64,000 nucleotides of DNA from Pseudomonas putida (GTDB lineage: Bacteria; Pseudomonadota; Gammaproteobacteria; Pseudomonadales; Pseudomonadaceae). This document shows, one piece after another, positions 18,360 through 28,023 of the stretch; within the stretch, counting starts at the first letter, position 1, and every line of letters starts with the position of its first letter. The notes under the pieces were generated by a model that saw only the letters and a list, made by a program, of their open reading frames with translations, was not told the DNA's origin and did no database searches. The stretch covers positions 3,581,001 through 3,645,000 of the forward strand of contig NZ_CP029693.1 of assembly GCF_003228315.1 (NCBI RefSeq), written 5' to 3'. A program made the position numbers and the translations under genes.

Positions 18360-19070
18360 ATGAAACGAAGCACGTACGTACAGCTTTCGCTGGCCGCGTC
18401 GGTCGCCATGGCGATATCAGGCTGCGGGCCGACGGAAAAAACCTACTCGGTGCAGAAGAAGTACAACTTCCAGTCGGTTCAGCAGTGTGCCGATGAAAAA
18501 CTCCCGGTGGACGTTTGCTCCGACGCCTACATGACCGCCCTGGCCGAGCATCGCCGCATCGCCCCGGTGTACGACAGCCAGGCCGATTGCGACGCCGACT
18601 TCGTTACCGACTGGTGCCAGCAGGACTCGAACGGCAAGTTTATCCCCAGGCTCGGCGGCTTTGAGCTGACGGCGGATGGCCAGGTCACTCAATCCCAGGT
18701 CGATGCTGCACGGGCACAGTTGCCTGCATCCGAAGCCAACAATGGCGGCTCGGGGTTCTCCACCGGCAGCCTGCTGACCGGCCTGCTGATCGGCAACATG
18801 CTGAGCAACAACCGAAACAGCTACTACTCGGAGCCGGTGTACCGCTATCGCGATGATCGCGGCAGTTACGCGTCCTCGACACTCAGCCAGCGAATCGCCA
18901 AGGGCACGACGTTCACCCGGTCCAACCAGGCGAAGTACGGCAGTGGCTACAGCACCTCGAGTATCCGCTCGTCCAGCAAACCGATCTCCGTGGCCTCCTC
19001 CACCTCCCGTGGCGGTTTCGGCAGCAAGGCCAGTGCCCGCAGCGGCTGGGGCGGCGGATCGAGCAGTTAA
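18360..19070 (+). CDS. DUF1190 (YjfM-like) lipoprotein
   Basis: 236-residue predicted lipoprotein. A signal peptide ends in the lipobox ISGC, with the modified Cys at residue 22. The mature part contains paired Cys residues (VQQCADEKLPVDVC and ADCDADFVTDWC) typical of DUF1190 and likely disulfide-bonded in the periplasm. It then has a short Gly-rich hydrophobic stretch (GSLLTGLLIGNML) and a Ser/Gly-rich tail. It matches E. coli YjfM in position and character. Function unknown. Confidence 0.85.
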   Translation: MKRSTYVQLSLAASVAMAISGCGPTEKTYSVQKKYNFQSVQQCADEKLPVDVCSDAYMTALAEHRRIAPVYDSQADCDADFVTDWCQQDSNGKFIPRLGGFELTADGQVTQSQVDAARAQLPASEANNGGSGFSTGSLLTGLLIGNMLSNNRNSYYSEPVYRYRDDRGSYASSTLSQRIAKGTTFTRSNQAKYGSGYSTSSIRSSSKPISVASSTSRGGFGSKASARSGWGGGSSS

Positions 19071-19083
19071 GGAAAGCCCGGCC

Positions 19084-20241
19084 ATGAAGAAAATCCACTG
19101 CACGCCTCGGCATGACTGGAAACAGACGGCCGAGAGCCTCGGCTTTCTGTTCCATACCATCGACGATGAACCTTATTGGGACGAAAGCGCGTACTACCAG
19201 TTCAGCCTCAAGCAGATCGAAAACGACCTGGAAGACCCGACCACCGAGATTCATGACATGTGCATGGATCTGGTGGCGCGTGTGGTCCAGAGCGAGGAAT
19301 TGCTCGGGCGAATGAGCATTCCCGCGCCTTTCTACGACCTGATACGCACGTCATGGCTCGAAGGCCATCCGCACCTGTACGGGCGCATGGATTTCTCCTA
19401 CAACGGCACCGGTCCCGCCAAGTTGCTGGAGCTGAACTACGACACCCCCACCAGCCTGTATGAAGCCGCGGCCTTTCAGTGGGGCTGGCTGGAACAATGC
19501 ATCGAACGCGGCTTGCTGCCCAAGGAGGTCGATCAGTTCAACAGCATCGACACCAAGTTGCATCAGGCCTTCGCCCAGCTTCAACTCAAGCAGCCGTTCT
19601 ACTTCGCGTCGATGAAAGACTCGGTCGAAGACAGAGGCACCACCGACTACCTGCGCCTGATCGCAGAAAAGGTCGGCATCGAATCACGGCACATCGATAT
19701 CGAGGACATCGGGCTCACCAGCGATGGGCGTTTCGTCGACCTCGAGGATCGCTGGATTCCTCACCTCTTCAAGCTGCATGCGTGGGAGTTCATCTTCCAC
19801 GAACCCTTTGGTGCAGCGATTGCGCAGAGCGATACGCAGTTTTTCGAGCCGGCCTGGAAGTCGATCATCTCCAACAAGGGCATCCTGCCGCTGCTGTGGG
19901 AATTCAACAAAGGGCACCCGAACCTGCTGGTGGCCCATCTGGATGCCGAACCCGGAAAAGCGGTGCCCAAAGGCTGGGTGCGCAAACCGTTCTTCTCCCG
20001 GGAAGGCGCCAACATCGAGTTGCAAACCATTGAAGGCCTGATCGTGAAAGAGGATGGGCCCTACACGGATGCGCCGTTCATCCTGCAGGAATTCGCGCCG
20101 CTTCCGAGGTTCGATGACAGCTATACGCTGATTGGTTCCTGGGTCATCGGCGACCAGGCAGCGGGCATCGGTGTTCGGGAAGACAACAGCCTGATCACCA
20201 AGGACTCGAGCCGATTTCTGCCACACCTGATACTCGACTGA
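19084..20241 (+). CDS. Glutathionylspermidine synthase-like ATP-grasp protein (YjfC-like)
   Basis: 385-residue protein of the glutathionylspermidine synthase C-terminal (ATP-grasp) family. Recognisable blocks: GRMDFSYNGTGPAKLLELNY near residue 100, LPLLWEFNKGHPNLL and WVRKPFFSREGANI in the ATP-binding part. There is no N-terminal amidase domain, so it is the YgiC/YjfC type whose true substrate is unsettled. The frame is open upstream, but the ATG at 19084, 9 bases after AAGGA and 13 bases after the DUF1190 stop, is the start. It is the last gene of the pspA operon and is followed by a terminator. Confidence 0.9.
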   Translation: MKKIHCTPRHDWKQTAESLGFLFHTIDDEPYWDESAYYQFSLKQIENDLEDPTTEIHDMCMDLVARVVQSEELLGRMSIPAPFYDLIRTSWLEGHPHLYGRMDFSYNGTGPAKLLELNYDTPTSLYEAAAFQWGWLEQCIERGLLPKEVDQFNSIDTKLHQAFAQLQLKQPFYFASMKDSVEDRGTTDYLRLIAEKVGIESRHIDIEDIGLTSDGRFVDLEDRWIPHLFKLHAWEFIFHEPFGAAIAQSDTQFFEPAWKSIISNKGILPLLWEFNKGHPNLLVAHLDAEPGKAVPKGWVRKPFFSREGANIELQTIEGLIVKEDGPYTDAPFILQEFAPLPRFDDSYTLIGSWVIGDQAAGIGVREDNSLITKDSSRFLPHLILD

Positions 20242-20257
20242 GAAATTGCAAGCAATA

Positions 20258-20296
20258 AAAAGCCCGGCATCCTTTTGGGATACCGGGCTTTGTTTT
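20258..20296. terminator. Bidirectional terminator between yjfC-like gene and ssb
   Basis: Inverted repeat AAAGCCCGGCATCC ... GGGATACCGGGCTTT with A-rich and T-rich flanks on the two sides, placed between convergent genes. It can end transcription in both directions. Confidence 0.85.
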
Positions 20297-20311
20297 GTTC
20301 GAAGCTATTGC

Positions 20312-20824
20312 TTAGAACGGGATATCGTCATCAAAGCTGTCGAAATCCGGAGCTGGCTGCGGAGCGGCCTGTTGTGGCGCTGGACGCTGCTGCGGTGCCG
20401 ACTGCTGCGGGCGAGGAGCCTGCTGGCGTGGCGCGGATTGCTGGTAGTTGTTGCCACCGCCTTGTTGGTCGCCCTGTTGTGGACGGCCGCCCAGCAGTTG
20501 CATGGTGCCTTGCATGTCGACCACGATTTCGGTGGTGTAACGCTTGATGCCGTCTTTTTCCCACTCGCGGGTCTGCAGCTTGCCTTCGATGTAGACTTGC
20601 GAACCTTTACGCAGGTATTCGCCGGCGATTTCCGCCACTTTGCCGAACATCGATACGCGGTGCCATTCGGTCTTTTCGACTTTCTGACCGGTTTGCTTGT
20701 CGGTCCATTGTTCGCTGGTCGCCAGACTCAGGTTGGTCACGGCGTTGCCGTTCGGCAGGTAACGAACTTCAGGATCCTGGCCGCAAGTGCCTACCAATAT
20801 GACTTTGTTAACCCCACGGGCCAT
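20312..20824 (-). CDS. ssb: Single-stranded DNA-binding protein
   Basis: 170-residue SSB. The N-terminal OB fold ([20 protein letters not shown] to about residue 110) is followed by a Gln/Pro-rich linker and the acidic tip DDDIPF, which recruits repair and replication partners. AGGAG lies 6 bases before the ATG and overlaps the stop region of the upstream MFS gene, so the two are cotranscribed. It sits next to uvrA as in many gammaproteobacteria. Confidence 0.97.
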   Translation of the reverse strand: MARGVNKVILVGTCGQDPEVRYLPNGNAVTNLSLATSEQWTDKQTGQKVEKTEWHRVSMFGKVAEIAGEYLRKGSQVYIEGKLQTREWEKDGIKRYTTEIVVDMQGTMQLLGGRPQQGDQQGGGNNYQQSAPRQQAPRPQQSAPQQRPAPQQAAPQPAPDFDSFDDDIPF

Positions 20825-20833
20825 TACATTCTC

Positions 20834-22231
20834 CTAGGCTACGCACGCTGCCCCGGCCGGGTTGTTCACCAGGTCTTCCAGGGTGGTGCGATCCAATAGT
20901 TGGGTGTCCAATTTGATGTAAATCGCCGCTTCATCCGCGACGATCACCGCATCTGTTACCCCTACGACAGCCTTCAGGCGCTCTACCAGACCCGCTTCGC
21001 GGATCGCCTCGGGCGACAACGGCAAGCGCAGGCTTGTCACGTAGGGAGGTTCACGCATGGTAACAGCAAAGGCCAGCCAGAGGGCAGCGAGACCGGCGCA
21101 TCCCAGGAACACAACCGACAAACCGCCGTGCTGGAACAACCAGCCGCCGAGTATCCCGCCCAATGCCGAACCGAGGAACTGACTGGTGGAATAGACGCCC
21201 ATCGCCGTGCCCTTGCCGCCAGCCGGTGAAACCTTGCTGATCAGCGACGGCAGTGAGGCCTCCAGAAGATTGAACGCGGTGAAGAACACCACCGTACCGA
21301 TCACCAGAGCCCGCAGGCTGTCACCGAACTGCCAGAAGAATAGCTCAGTGAGCATCAGCGTCATGACGGCGCCGAGCAAAACTCGTTTCATTTTGCGTTT
21401 CTTCTCGCCGTAGATAATGAACGGGATCATGGCGAAGAAGGAAATCAGCAACGCAGTCAGGTACACCCACCAGTGCTGCTCCTTGGGCAGCCCGGCTTTT
21501 TCCACCAGTGCCAGCGGCAGCGCCACGAAGCTCGACATCAACATCGCGTGCAACACGAAGATGCCCAGGTCCAGGCGCAACAGGTCCGGGTGCTTGAGCG
21601 TCGGTATCAATGCCTGGCGCGCGACGCCTGACTCACGGTGCTGCAAGGCGCCTGTGGAGCGCGGCACCATGAACATCACGATCACGATACCGAACAGCGC
21701 CATGCCACCCGTGGCGAGGAACAACCCGGACAGGCCGAAGGCACGGGTCAGCAACGGTCCGGCCACCATGGCTACGGCAAACGACAGGCCGATGGTCATG
21801 CCGATCATGGCCATGGCCTTGGTGCGATGCTGCTCACGGGTCAGGTCCGAGAGCAACGCCATGACCGCAGCCGAAATCGCCCCGGCGCCTTGCAGGATAC
21901 GACCGGCGATCACGCCCCAGATCGAATCGGCGCTGGCGGCGAGTACACTGCCGAGGGCGAAGACCACCAGCCCCAGGTAAATCACCGGACGGCGACCGAT
22001 GCGGTCGGAAATGATCCCGAAGGGAATCTGGAAAATCGCCTGGGTCAGGCCGTAAGCGCCAATCGCCAGCCCGATAAGGGCCGGGGTAGCTCCGGCGAGG
22101 TCCATGCCATAGGTCGCCAGTACCGGCAACACCATGAACATGCCCAGCATACGGAAGGCGAACACCAGGGCCAGACCACTCGCCGCGCGGGTCTCGCTGC
22201 CACTCATGCGTTCGCTGTGGGGATCGTGCAT
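20834..22231 (-). CDS. MFS transporter with C-terminal YAM-like domain (YajR type)
   Basis: 465-residue inner-membrane transporter with 12 hydrophobic helices and the motif A loop (GIISDRIGRRPVIYLG). After the last helix come about 65 residues (LSPEAIREAGLVERLKAVVG and VVADEAAIYIKLDTQLLDR) with the alternating pattern of the ferredoxin-like YAM domain of E. coli YajR. Substrate unknown. It is 9 bases upstream of ssb and divergent from uvrA. Confidence 0.88.
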   Translation of the reverse strand: MHDPHSERMSGSETRAASGLALVFAFRMLGMFMVLPVLATYGMDLAGATPALIGLAIGAYGLTQAIFQIPFGIISDRIGRRPVIYLGLVVFALGSVLAASADSIWGVIAGRILQGAGAISAAVMALLSDLTREQHRTKAMAMIGMTIGLSFAVAMVAGPLLTRAFGLSGLFLATGGMALFGIVIVMFMVPRSTGALQHRESGVARQALIPTLKHPDLLRLDLGIFVLHAMLMSSFVALPLALVEKAGLPKEQHWWVYLTALLISFFAMIPFIIYGEKKRKMKRVLLGAVMTLMLTELFFWQFGDSLRALVIGTVVFFTAFNLLEASLPSLISKVSPAGGKGTAMGVYSTSQFLGSALGGILGGWLFQHGGLSVVFLGCAGLAALWLAFAVTMREPPYVTSLRLPLSPEAIREAGLVERLKAVVGVTDAVIVADEAAIYIKLDTQLLDRTTLEDLVNNPAGAACVA

Positions 22232-22312
22232 GGAAAAACCTCATGTGAACCGGCGGCGATTCTACCAGTCCCATCGATTGGCTGGGTATATCGCGACGCT
22301 TTGCCGCGCGTA

Positions 22313-22330
22313 GATGAAAGACCTTTCATC
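22313..22330. promoter_or_regulatory. Perfect inverted repeat between the YajR-type gene and uvrA
   Basis: GATGAAAG-AC-CTTTCATC is a perfect 8-base inverted repeat with a 2-base spacer in the 191-base divergent region. Its size and symmetry fit a dimeric repressor site. No T run follows, so it is not a terminator. Confidence 0.45.
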
Positions 22331-22422
22331 AAAGGCTGTAATGACATCATTCAATAGTGTGCATCCATCCAGTATTTGGCCGTATACTCCTACGTTTTCG
22401 ACGCCCGCCAAGCGAGGCCACC

Positions 22423-25257
22423 TTGGACAAGATCCTGATTCGTGGGGCTCGAACCCACAACCTGAAAAACATCGACCTGACCCTGCCACGGGACAAGCTG
22501 ATCGTTATCACCGGCCTGTCCGGCTCCGGCAAGTCGTCGCTGGCCTTTGACACACTGTACGCCGAAGGCCAGCGCCGCTATGTCGAATCGCTGTCGGCCT
22601 ACGCCCGACAGTTCCTGTCGATGATGGAAAAGCCCGACGTCGATACCATCGAAGGCCTTTCGCCGGCCATCTCCATCGAACAGAAGTCGACTTCGCATAA
22701 CCCGCGCTCGACGGTCGGCACCATCACCGAGATCTACGACTACCTGCGTCTGCTGTATGCGCGTGTCGGCATCCCGCGCTGCCCGGACCACGATATTCCA
22801 CTGGAAGCGCAGACGGTCAGTCAGATGGTGGATCTTGTCCTCGCCCAACCAGAGGGCAGCAAGCTGATGCTGCTGGCCCCGGTAATTCGCGAGCGCAAGG
22901 GCGAACACCTGTCGGTCTTTGAAGAGCTGCGCGCCCAGGGTTTCGTTCGTGCCCGGATCAACGGCAAACTCTATGAACTGGACGAAGCGCCCAAGCTCGA
23001 CAAACAGAAAAAACACACGATCGACGTCGTGGTGGATCGTTTCAAGGTCCGTGCCGATCTGCAGCAGCGCCTGGCCGAATCCTTCGAGACCGCGCTGAAG
23101 CTGGCGGACGGGATCGCCCTGGTGGCACCGATGGACGACGAGCCTGGCGAGGAGATGATCTTCTCCGCACGCTTCGCCTGCCCGATTTGCGGCCATGCCA
23201 TCAGCGAACTCGAACCCAAACTGTTTTCCTTCAACAATCCGGCTGGTGCATGCCCGACTTGCGATGGCCTGGGGGTGAAGCAGTTCTTTGACATCAAGCG
23301 ACTGGTCAACGGTGAGCTGACACTGGCCGAGGGCGCGATTCGGGGCTGGGACCGGCGCAACGTCTATTACTTCCAGATGCTCGGGTCGCTGGCCTCCCAC
23401 TTCAAGTTCAGCCTGGAAGTGCCGTTCAATGAACTGCCGGCCGATCAGCAGAAGCAGATCCTGCACGGCACCGGCTCGCAGAACGTCGACTTCAAATACC
23501 TGAATGATCGCGGCGACATTGTTAAACGTTCGCACCCGTTCGAAGGCATCGTGCCGAACCTGGAACGTCGCTATCGCGAAACCGAGTCGGCTTCAGTGCG
23601 CGAAGAGTTGGCCAAGTTCCTGAGTACCCAGTCCTGCCCGGATTGCCGTGGCACCCGCCTGCGACGCGAAGCGCGGCATGTGTGGGTGGGCGAGAAAAAC
23701 CTGCCGGCGGTGACCAATCTGCCAATCGGTGACGCTTGTGAGTATTTCGGGGGTCTGTCGCTGACCGGCCGTCGTGGCGAAATTGCCGACAAGATCCTCA
23801 AGGAAATCCGCGAGCGACTGCAGTTCCTGGTCAACGTCGGCCTTGACTATCTCTCCCTGGATCGCAGCGCGGATACGCTCTCGGGCGGGGAAGCGCAGCG
23901 CATTCGCCTGGCCAGCCAGATCGGCGCCGGCCTTGTCGGCGTCCTGTACATCCTTGATGAGCCTTCAATTGGCCTGCATCAACGTGATAACGACCGGCTG
24001 TTGGGCACCCTTAAGCACCTGCGTGACATCGGTAACACGGTGATCGTGGTCGAGCACGACGAAGACGCCATTCGCCTGGCTGACTACGTGGTGGATATCG
24101 GTCCGGGTGCTGGTGTCCATGGCGGTAGCATCGTCGCAGAAGGCACCCCGGATGAGGTGATGTCTCATCCCGATTCGCTGACCGGCAAGTACCTGTCGGG
24201 TCGGGTGAAAATCGAAGTCCCGGCCAAGCGCACGCCGCGCAACAAGAAGCTGTCGCTCTCTCTCAAGGGGGCCCGTGGCAACAACCTGCGCAACGTCGAT
24301 CTGGAAATCCCGATCGGCCTGCTGACCTGCGTGACCGGCGTATCCGGCTCGGGCAAATCGACATTGATCAACAACACTCTGTTCCCCTTGAGCGCCACGG
24401 CACTGAATGGTGCAACGACGCTCGAGGCGGCCCCTCACGACAGCATCAAGGGACTGGAACACCTGGATAAAGTCGTCGATATCGACCAAAGCCCGATCGG
24501 ACGCACACCGCGCTCCAACCCGGCGACCTACACCGGGCTTTTCACACCGATTCGCGAACTGTTCGCAGGAGTGCCTGAGTCCCGCTCTCGCGGTTACGGT
24601 CCCGGGCGTTTCTCCTTCAACGTGAAGGGCGGGCGCTGTGAAGCCTGCCAGGGCGATGGCCTGATCAAGGTAGAGATGCATTTCCTGCCGGACATCTATG
24701 TGCCGTGCGATGTCTGCAAGAGCAAGCGCTACAACCGCGAGACGCTGGAGATCAAATACAAGGGCAAGAGCATTCACGAGACCCTCGAGATGACCATCGA
24801 GGAAGCCCGGGAATTCTTCGATGCAGTACCGGCCCTGGCGCGCAAGCTACAGACACTGATGGACGTCGGTCTGTCCTATATCAAGCTGGGGCAATCGGCG
24901 ACCACGCTGTCCGGTGGCGAGGCTCAACGGGTCAAGCTGTCCCGCGAGCTATCCAAGCGCGATACCGGCAAGACTCTGTATATTCTCGACGAGCCGACAA
25001 CCGGCCTGCACTTCGCGGATATTCAGCAATTGCTGGACGTACTTCATCGATTGCGCGATCACGGCAACACGGTGGTGGTAATCGAGCACAACCTGGATGT
25101 GATCAAGACCGCCGACTGGCTGGTGGACCTTGGGCCGGAAGGTGGCTCCAAGGGCGGGCAGATCATCGCTGTGGGCACGCCTGAGGAAGTCGCCGAGATG
25201 AAGCAGTCTCATACTGGCTATTACCTCAAACCCCTTCTGGAGCGTGACCGAGCCTGA
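22423..25257 (+). CDS. uvrA: Excinuclease ABC subunit A
   Basis: 944-residue damage-recognition ATPase of nucleotide excision repair. Two ABC modules are visible: Walker [11 protein letters not shown] with signature [11 protein letters not shown] and [10 protein letters not shown], then [10 protein letters not shown] with [11 protein letters not shown] and [10 protein letters not shown]. Zinc-binding Cys pairs appear in CPICGH/CPTCDG and [12 protein letters not shown]. The start is TTG at 22423, 5 bases after GAGG. This gives the usual family length; the frame is open further upstream without a ribosome-binding site. I found no convincing LexA box upstream. Confidence 0.97.
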   Translation: MDKILIRGARTHNLKNIDLTLPRDKLIVITGLSGSGKSSLAFDTLYAEGQRRYVESLSAYARQFLSMMEKPDVDTIEGLSPAISIEQKSTSHNPRSTVGTITEIYDYLRLLYARVGIPRCPDHDIPLEAQTVSQMVDLVLAQPEGSKLMLLAPVIRERKGEHLSVFEELRAQGFVRARINGKLYELDEAPKLDKQKKHTIDVVVDRFKVRADLQQRLAESFETALKLADGIALVAPMDDEPGEEMIFSARFACPICGHAISELEPKLFSFNNPAGACPTCDGLGVKQFFDIKRLVNGELTLAEGAIRGWDRRNVYYFQMLGSLASHFKFSLEVPFNELPADQQKQILHGTGSQNVDFKYLNDRGDIVKRSHPFEGIVPNLERRYRETESASVREELAKFLSTQSCPDCRGTRLRREARHVWVGEKNLPAVTNLPIGDACEYFGGLSLTGRRGEIADKILKEIRERLQFLVNVGLDYLSLDRSADTLSGGEAQRIRLASQIGAGLVGVLYILDEPSIGLHQRDNDRLLGTLKHLRDIGNTVIVVEHDEDAIRLADYVVDIGPGAGVHGGSIVAEGTPDEVMSHPDSLTGKYLSGRVKIEVPAKRTPRNKKLSLSLKGARGNNLRNVDLEIPIGLLTCVTGVSGSGKSTLINNTLFPLSATALNGATTLEAAPHDSIKGLEHLDKVVDIDQSPIGRTPRSNPATYTGLFTPIRELFAGVPESRSRGYGPGRFSFNVKGGRCEACQGDGLIKVEMHFLPDIYVPCDVCKSKRYNRETLEIKYKGKSIHETLEMTIEEAREFFDAVPALARKLQTLMDVGLSYIKLGQSATTLSGGEAQRVKLSRELSKRDTGKTLYILDEPTTGLHFADIQQLLDVLHRLRDHGNTVVVIEHNLDVIKTADWLVDLGPEGGSKGGQIIAVGTPEEVAEMKQSHTGYYLKPLLERDRA

Positions 25258-25270
25258 ATCAGGCCCATGA

Positions 25271-25310
25271 AAAAGCCCCGGTCACTTCAGTGGTGATCGG
25301 GGCTTTTTGT
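25271..25310 (+). terminator. uvrA terminator
   Basis: Stem AAAAGCCCCGGTCAC with GTGATCGGGGCTTTTT closes a short loop and ends in a T run, 14 bases after the uvrA stop. The A-rich left arm would let it also serve the convergent ferritin gene. Confidence 0.9.
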
Positions 25311-25320
25311 ATCTGTGAAA

Positions 25321-25785
25321 TCAGGCGTGAGATTGCAGGTAGTTCTGGATACCGATCAACTTGATCAGACCCAACTGTTTCTCCAGCCAGTAGGTGTGAT
25401 CTTCTTCGGTGTCGTTGAGCTGGACTTCGAGGATTTCGCGGCTGATGTAGTCCTGATGCTTTTCACAGAGCTCAATGCCCTTGCAGAGGGCGGCGCGTAC
25501 TTTGTACTCAAGCCGCAGGTCAGCTTCGAGCATCTCGGGCACGGTAGTACCGACATCGAGATCGTCCGGACGCATGCGTGGCGTGCCTTCGAGCATCAGG
25601 ATTCGGCGCATCAGTGCATCAGCGTGACCGGCCTCTTCTTCCATCTCGTGGTTGATTCGTTCGTAGAGCTTGGTGAAACCCCAGTCCTCATACATCCGCG
25701 AGTGCACGAAATATTGATCACGCGCGGCCAGTTCGCCGGTGAGCAACGTGTTGAGGTAATCGATAACGTCTGGGTGGCCTTTCAT
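25321..25785 (-). CDS. ftnA: Bacterial ferritin (FtnA / 'BfrA' type, lacks haem Met)
   Basis: 154-residue iron-storage protein with a four-helix ferritin fold. The diiron ligands expected of the family are visible: E18, E51, H54, E93, E127 and H130 (my count). Position 52, the haem-ligating Met of true bacterioferritin, is Ala here ([11 protein letters not shown]), so this is the FtnA type known beside katA in P. aeruginosa despite its common label 'bacterioferritin'. The start is the ATG at 25785 with GGGAG upstream, not the earlier in-frame codon. It lies downstream of katA on the same strand, beyond a terminator. The pairing fits joint protection against iron and peroxide. Confidence 0.93.
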   Translation of the reverse strand: MKGHPDVIDYLNTLLTGELAARDQYFVHSRMYEDWGFTKLYERINHEMEEEAGHADALMRRILMLEGTPRMRPDDLDVGTTVPEMLEADLRLEYKVRAALCKGIELCEKHQDYISREILEVQLNDTEEDHTYWLEKQLGLIKLIGIQNYLQSHA

Positions 25786-25901
25786 CGCCCTACATCTCCC
25801 TGCTTGAAAGTCTGTAGTTTGAACCAACTGCGCCACATCGTCACTCGCCAAACGCAATAAAAGCGAAGATGTTCTGAGAAAAGCAGCTTAAATAACGCAA
25901 A

Positions 25902-25927
25902 AACCGCCCAAATAAGGGCGGTTCTGC
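25902..25927 (-). terminator. katA terminator
   Basis: On the minus strand, AACCGCCC-TTATTT-GGGCGGTT runs into TTTT right after the katA stop. It separates katA from the ferritin gene. Confidence 0.85.
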
Positions 25928-25934
25928 TTCTCAT

Positions 25935-27389
25935 TTAGACTTCGTTAAGCTGTACGTTGAGCAGCTTCGCGATTGCTTCTCCATACGCAGGATCGGCCCT
26001 GAAGAAATGCTGCAATTGGCGGTCTACAACGTCGTTTGAAACGCCTGCCATCGCACCTGCGATGTTGCTGACCAACAATGACTTTTGTTCGTCACTCATC
26101 AGGCGGAACAGCGCGCCTGCATGGCTGTAGTAGTCAGTATCTTCGCGATGGTCGTAGCGCGTGGCTTCGCCACCCAGAGCCAGCGGCGGCTCGGCGTAAT
26201 GAGGCGTCTGTTTTGGCGAGTCGACGTAGCTGTTGGGCTCGTAGTTCGGTGCGGCGCCACCATTGGCGCCGAATACCATAGAACCATCACGCTGGTAAGA
26301 ATTGACCGGGCTACGCGGGGCGTTCACTGGTAACTGTTGGTGATTGGTGCCCACGCGGTAGCGGTGCGCATCGGCGTAGGCGAAAACCCGGCCCTGCAGC
26401 ATGCGATCCGGCGACAACCCCACGCCAGGCACCATATTGCTTGGGCCGAATGCCGCCTGCTCGACTTCCGCGAAGTAGTTGAGCGGGTTCCGGTTCAGTT
26501 CCAGTTCACCGACTTCGATCAGCGGAAACTCTTTTTGTGACCAGGTCTTGGTCACATCGAACGGGTTTTCATAATGCGCAGCGGCCTGGGCTTCCGTCAT
26601 GAGCTGGATGCACACACTCCATTTCGGGAAATCACCGCGCTCGATGGCTTCAAACAAGTCTCGTTGCGCGTAATCCGGATCGGTACCTGCCAGGCGAGCG
26701 GCCTCTGCTGGGCTCAGGTTCTTGATTCCCTGTTTGGTCTTGTAGTGCCACTTGACCCAGTGCCGCTCGCCCTTGGCGCTGATCAAGCTGTAGGTATGGC
26801 TGCCAAAGCCGTGCATGTGACGATAGCCATCCGGGATGCCACGGTCCGAGAACAGAATCGTCACCTGATGCAACGCTTCAGGAGAATGCGACCAGAAGTC
26901 CCACATCGCCTGCGCGCTTTTAAGGTTGCTTTGCGGCAGACGTTTTTGGGTGTGGATAAAGTCCGGGAATTTCAAAGGATCGCGGATAAAGAACACCGGC
27001 GTGTTGTTACCCACAATGTCCCAGTTACCTTCTTCGGTGTAGAACTTCAATGCGAAGCCACGCGGGTCACGCTCGGTATCAGCCGAGCCGCGCTCACCAC
27101 CCACGGTGGAAAATCGCAGGAAGGTTGGGGTTTGTTTGCCGATTGACTCAAATAGCTTGGCGCTGGTGAATTGGGTGATATCGCGGGTAACGGTGAACGT
27201 ACCGTAAGCCCCTGAACCTTTGGCGTGCACACGACGCTCAGGAATGTTCTCCCGGTTGAAGTGCGCCAACTTCTCAATCAGATGGAAGTCGTCAAGCAAC
27301 AGCGGCCCACGTGGACCGGCTGAACGGGAATTCTGATTATCAGCGACAGGAGCGCCACTGGCAGTGGTAAGCATCTTGTTATGGCTCAT
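25935..27389 (-). CDS. katA: Catalase (clade 3, haem)
   Basis: 484-residue monofunctional haem catalase that breaks down hydrogen peroxide. Visible: distal His in [13 protein letters not shown], Asn in [14 protein letters not shown], the conserved block [20 protein letters not shown] and the proximal haem Tyr in [14 protein letters not shown]. The short C-terminus marks the small-subunit class. The start is the ATG at 27389, 8 bases after AAGGAAG; an upstream in-frame codon has no ribosome-binding site. It lies after the rplQ terminator and before ftnA, as in P. aeruginosa. OxyR control is expected from the family, but I could not define a clear OxyR site. Confidence 0.96.
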   Translation of the reverse strand: MSHNKMLTTASGAPVADNQNSRSAGPRGPLLLDDFHLIEKLAHFNRENIPERRVHAKGSGAYGTFTVTRDITQFTSAKLFESIGKQTPTFLRFSTVGGERGSADTERDPRGFALKFYTEEGNWDIVGNNTPVFFIRDPLKFPDFIHTQKRLPQSNLKSAQAMWDFWSHSPEALHQVTILFSDRGIPDGYRHMHGFGSHTYSLISAKGERHWVKWHYKTKQGIKNLSPAEAARLAGTDPDYAQRDLFEAIERGDFPKWSVCIQLMTEAQAAAHYENPFDVTKTWSQKEFPLIEVGELELNRNPLNYFAEVEQAAFGPSNMVPGVGLSPDRMLQGRVFAYADAHRYRVGTNHQQLPVNAPRSPVNSYQRDGSMVFGANGGAAPNYEPNSYVDSPKQTPHYAEPPLALGGEATRYDHREDTDYYSHAGALFRLMSDEQKSLLVSNIAGAMAGVSNDVVDRQLQHFFRADPAYGEAIAKLLNVQLNEV

Positions 27390-27547
27390 GCGATCTCTTC
27401 CTTTATCGGTCTTGAACTGCCGGCTAATCGGCTGAGAGGAAGTATTGATGATGAACATGACACCCGCTAATTCATTAACTCACCTAAATCGATAGTAAAA
27501 ACCAATGCCAAGTGGTGGCAGAAGCGCTTTTCGATTGAATCAGGCAC

Positions 27548-27577
27548 AAAAAAACCGGGCACTAGGCCCGGTTTTTT
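27548..27577 (-). terminator. rplQ (alpha operon) terminator
   Basis: Minus strand ACCGGGC-CTAGT-GCCCGGT followed by a run of seven T residues, 18 bases after the rplQ stop. It ends the long ribosomal protein transcript before katA. Confidence 0.92.
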
Positions 27578-27594
27578 CGTTTCAGACTGACGTC

Positions 27595-27981
27595 TTACTC
27601 AGCGGATACAGCTTCACCACCGGTAGCACGATCAACCAACTCGACGTACGCCATAGGCGCGTTGTCGCCAGCGCGGAAACCGCACTTGAGGATGCGCAGG
27701 TAGCCACCCTCACGGGTAGCGTAACGCTTGCCCAGGTCGTTGAAGAGCTTGCCTACGATAGCTTTCGAACGAGTACGGTCGAAAGCCAGACGACGGTTAG
27801 CAACGCTGTCTGTCTTGGCCAGAGTGATCAGCGGCTCGGCAACGCGGCGCAGTTCTTTGGCTTTTGGCAGAGTAGTTTTGATCAGCTCGTGCTCGAACAG
27901 CGACACCGCCATGTTCTGGAACATGGCCTTGCGGTGCGAGCTGGTGCGGCTCAGGTGACGCCCACTTTTACGATGACGCAT
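27595..27981 (-). CDS. rplQ: 50S ribosomal protein L17
   Basis: 128 residues, beginning [20 protein letters not shown], the standard L17 opening, with full family length. It is the last gene of the alpha operon, 42 bases after rpoA and just before a strong terminator. Confidence 0.98.
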   Translation of the reverse strand: MRHRKSGRHLSRTSSHRKAMFQNMAVSLFEHELIKTTLPKAKELRRVAEPLITLAKTDSVANRRLAFDRTRSKAIVGKLFNDLGKRYATREGGYLRILKCGFRAGDNAPMAYVELVDRATGGEAVSAE

Positions 27982-28023
27982 GGTTCATTCCTTACCAAAC
28001 ACTACGTTCGGTGATTACGACGA

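Noticed and set aside
18853..19083. Upstream extension of the ATP-grasp protein frame
   Set aside because: It overlaps the DUF1190 gene in another frame; the ATG at 19084 has the ribosome-binding site and the family start.
22232..22422. LexA (SOS) box for uvrA
   Set aside because: No CTG-N10-CAG match with an A/T-rich centre; the nearest is GTG-N10-CAG near 22354-22369, which lacks the consensus.
27390..27545. OxyR binding site and promoter upstream of katA
   Set aside because: ATAG and CTAT-like tetramers occur near 27485-27500, but the spacing does not fit the OxyR pattern, and the -35/-10 candidates are weak.
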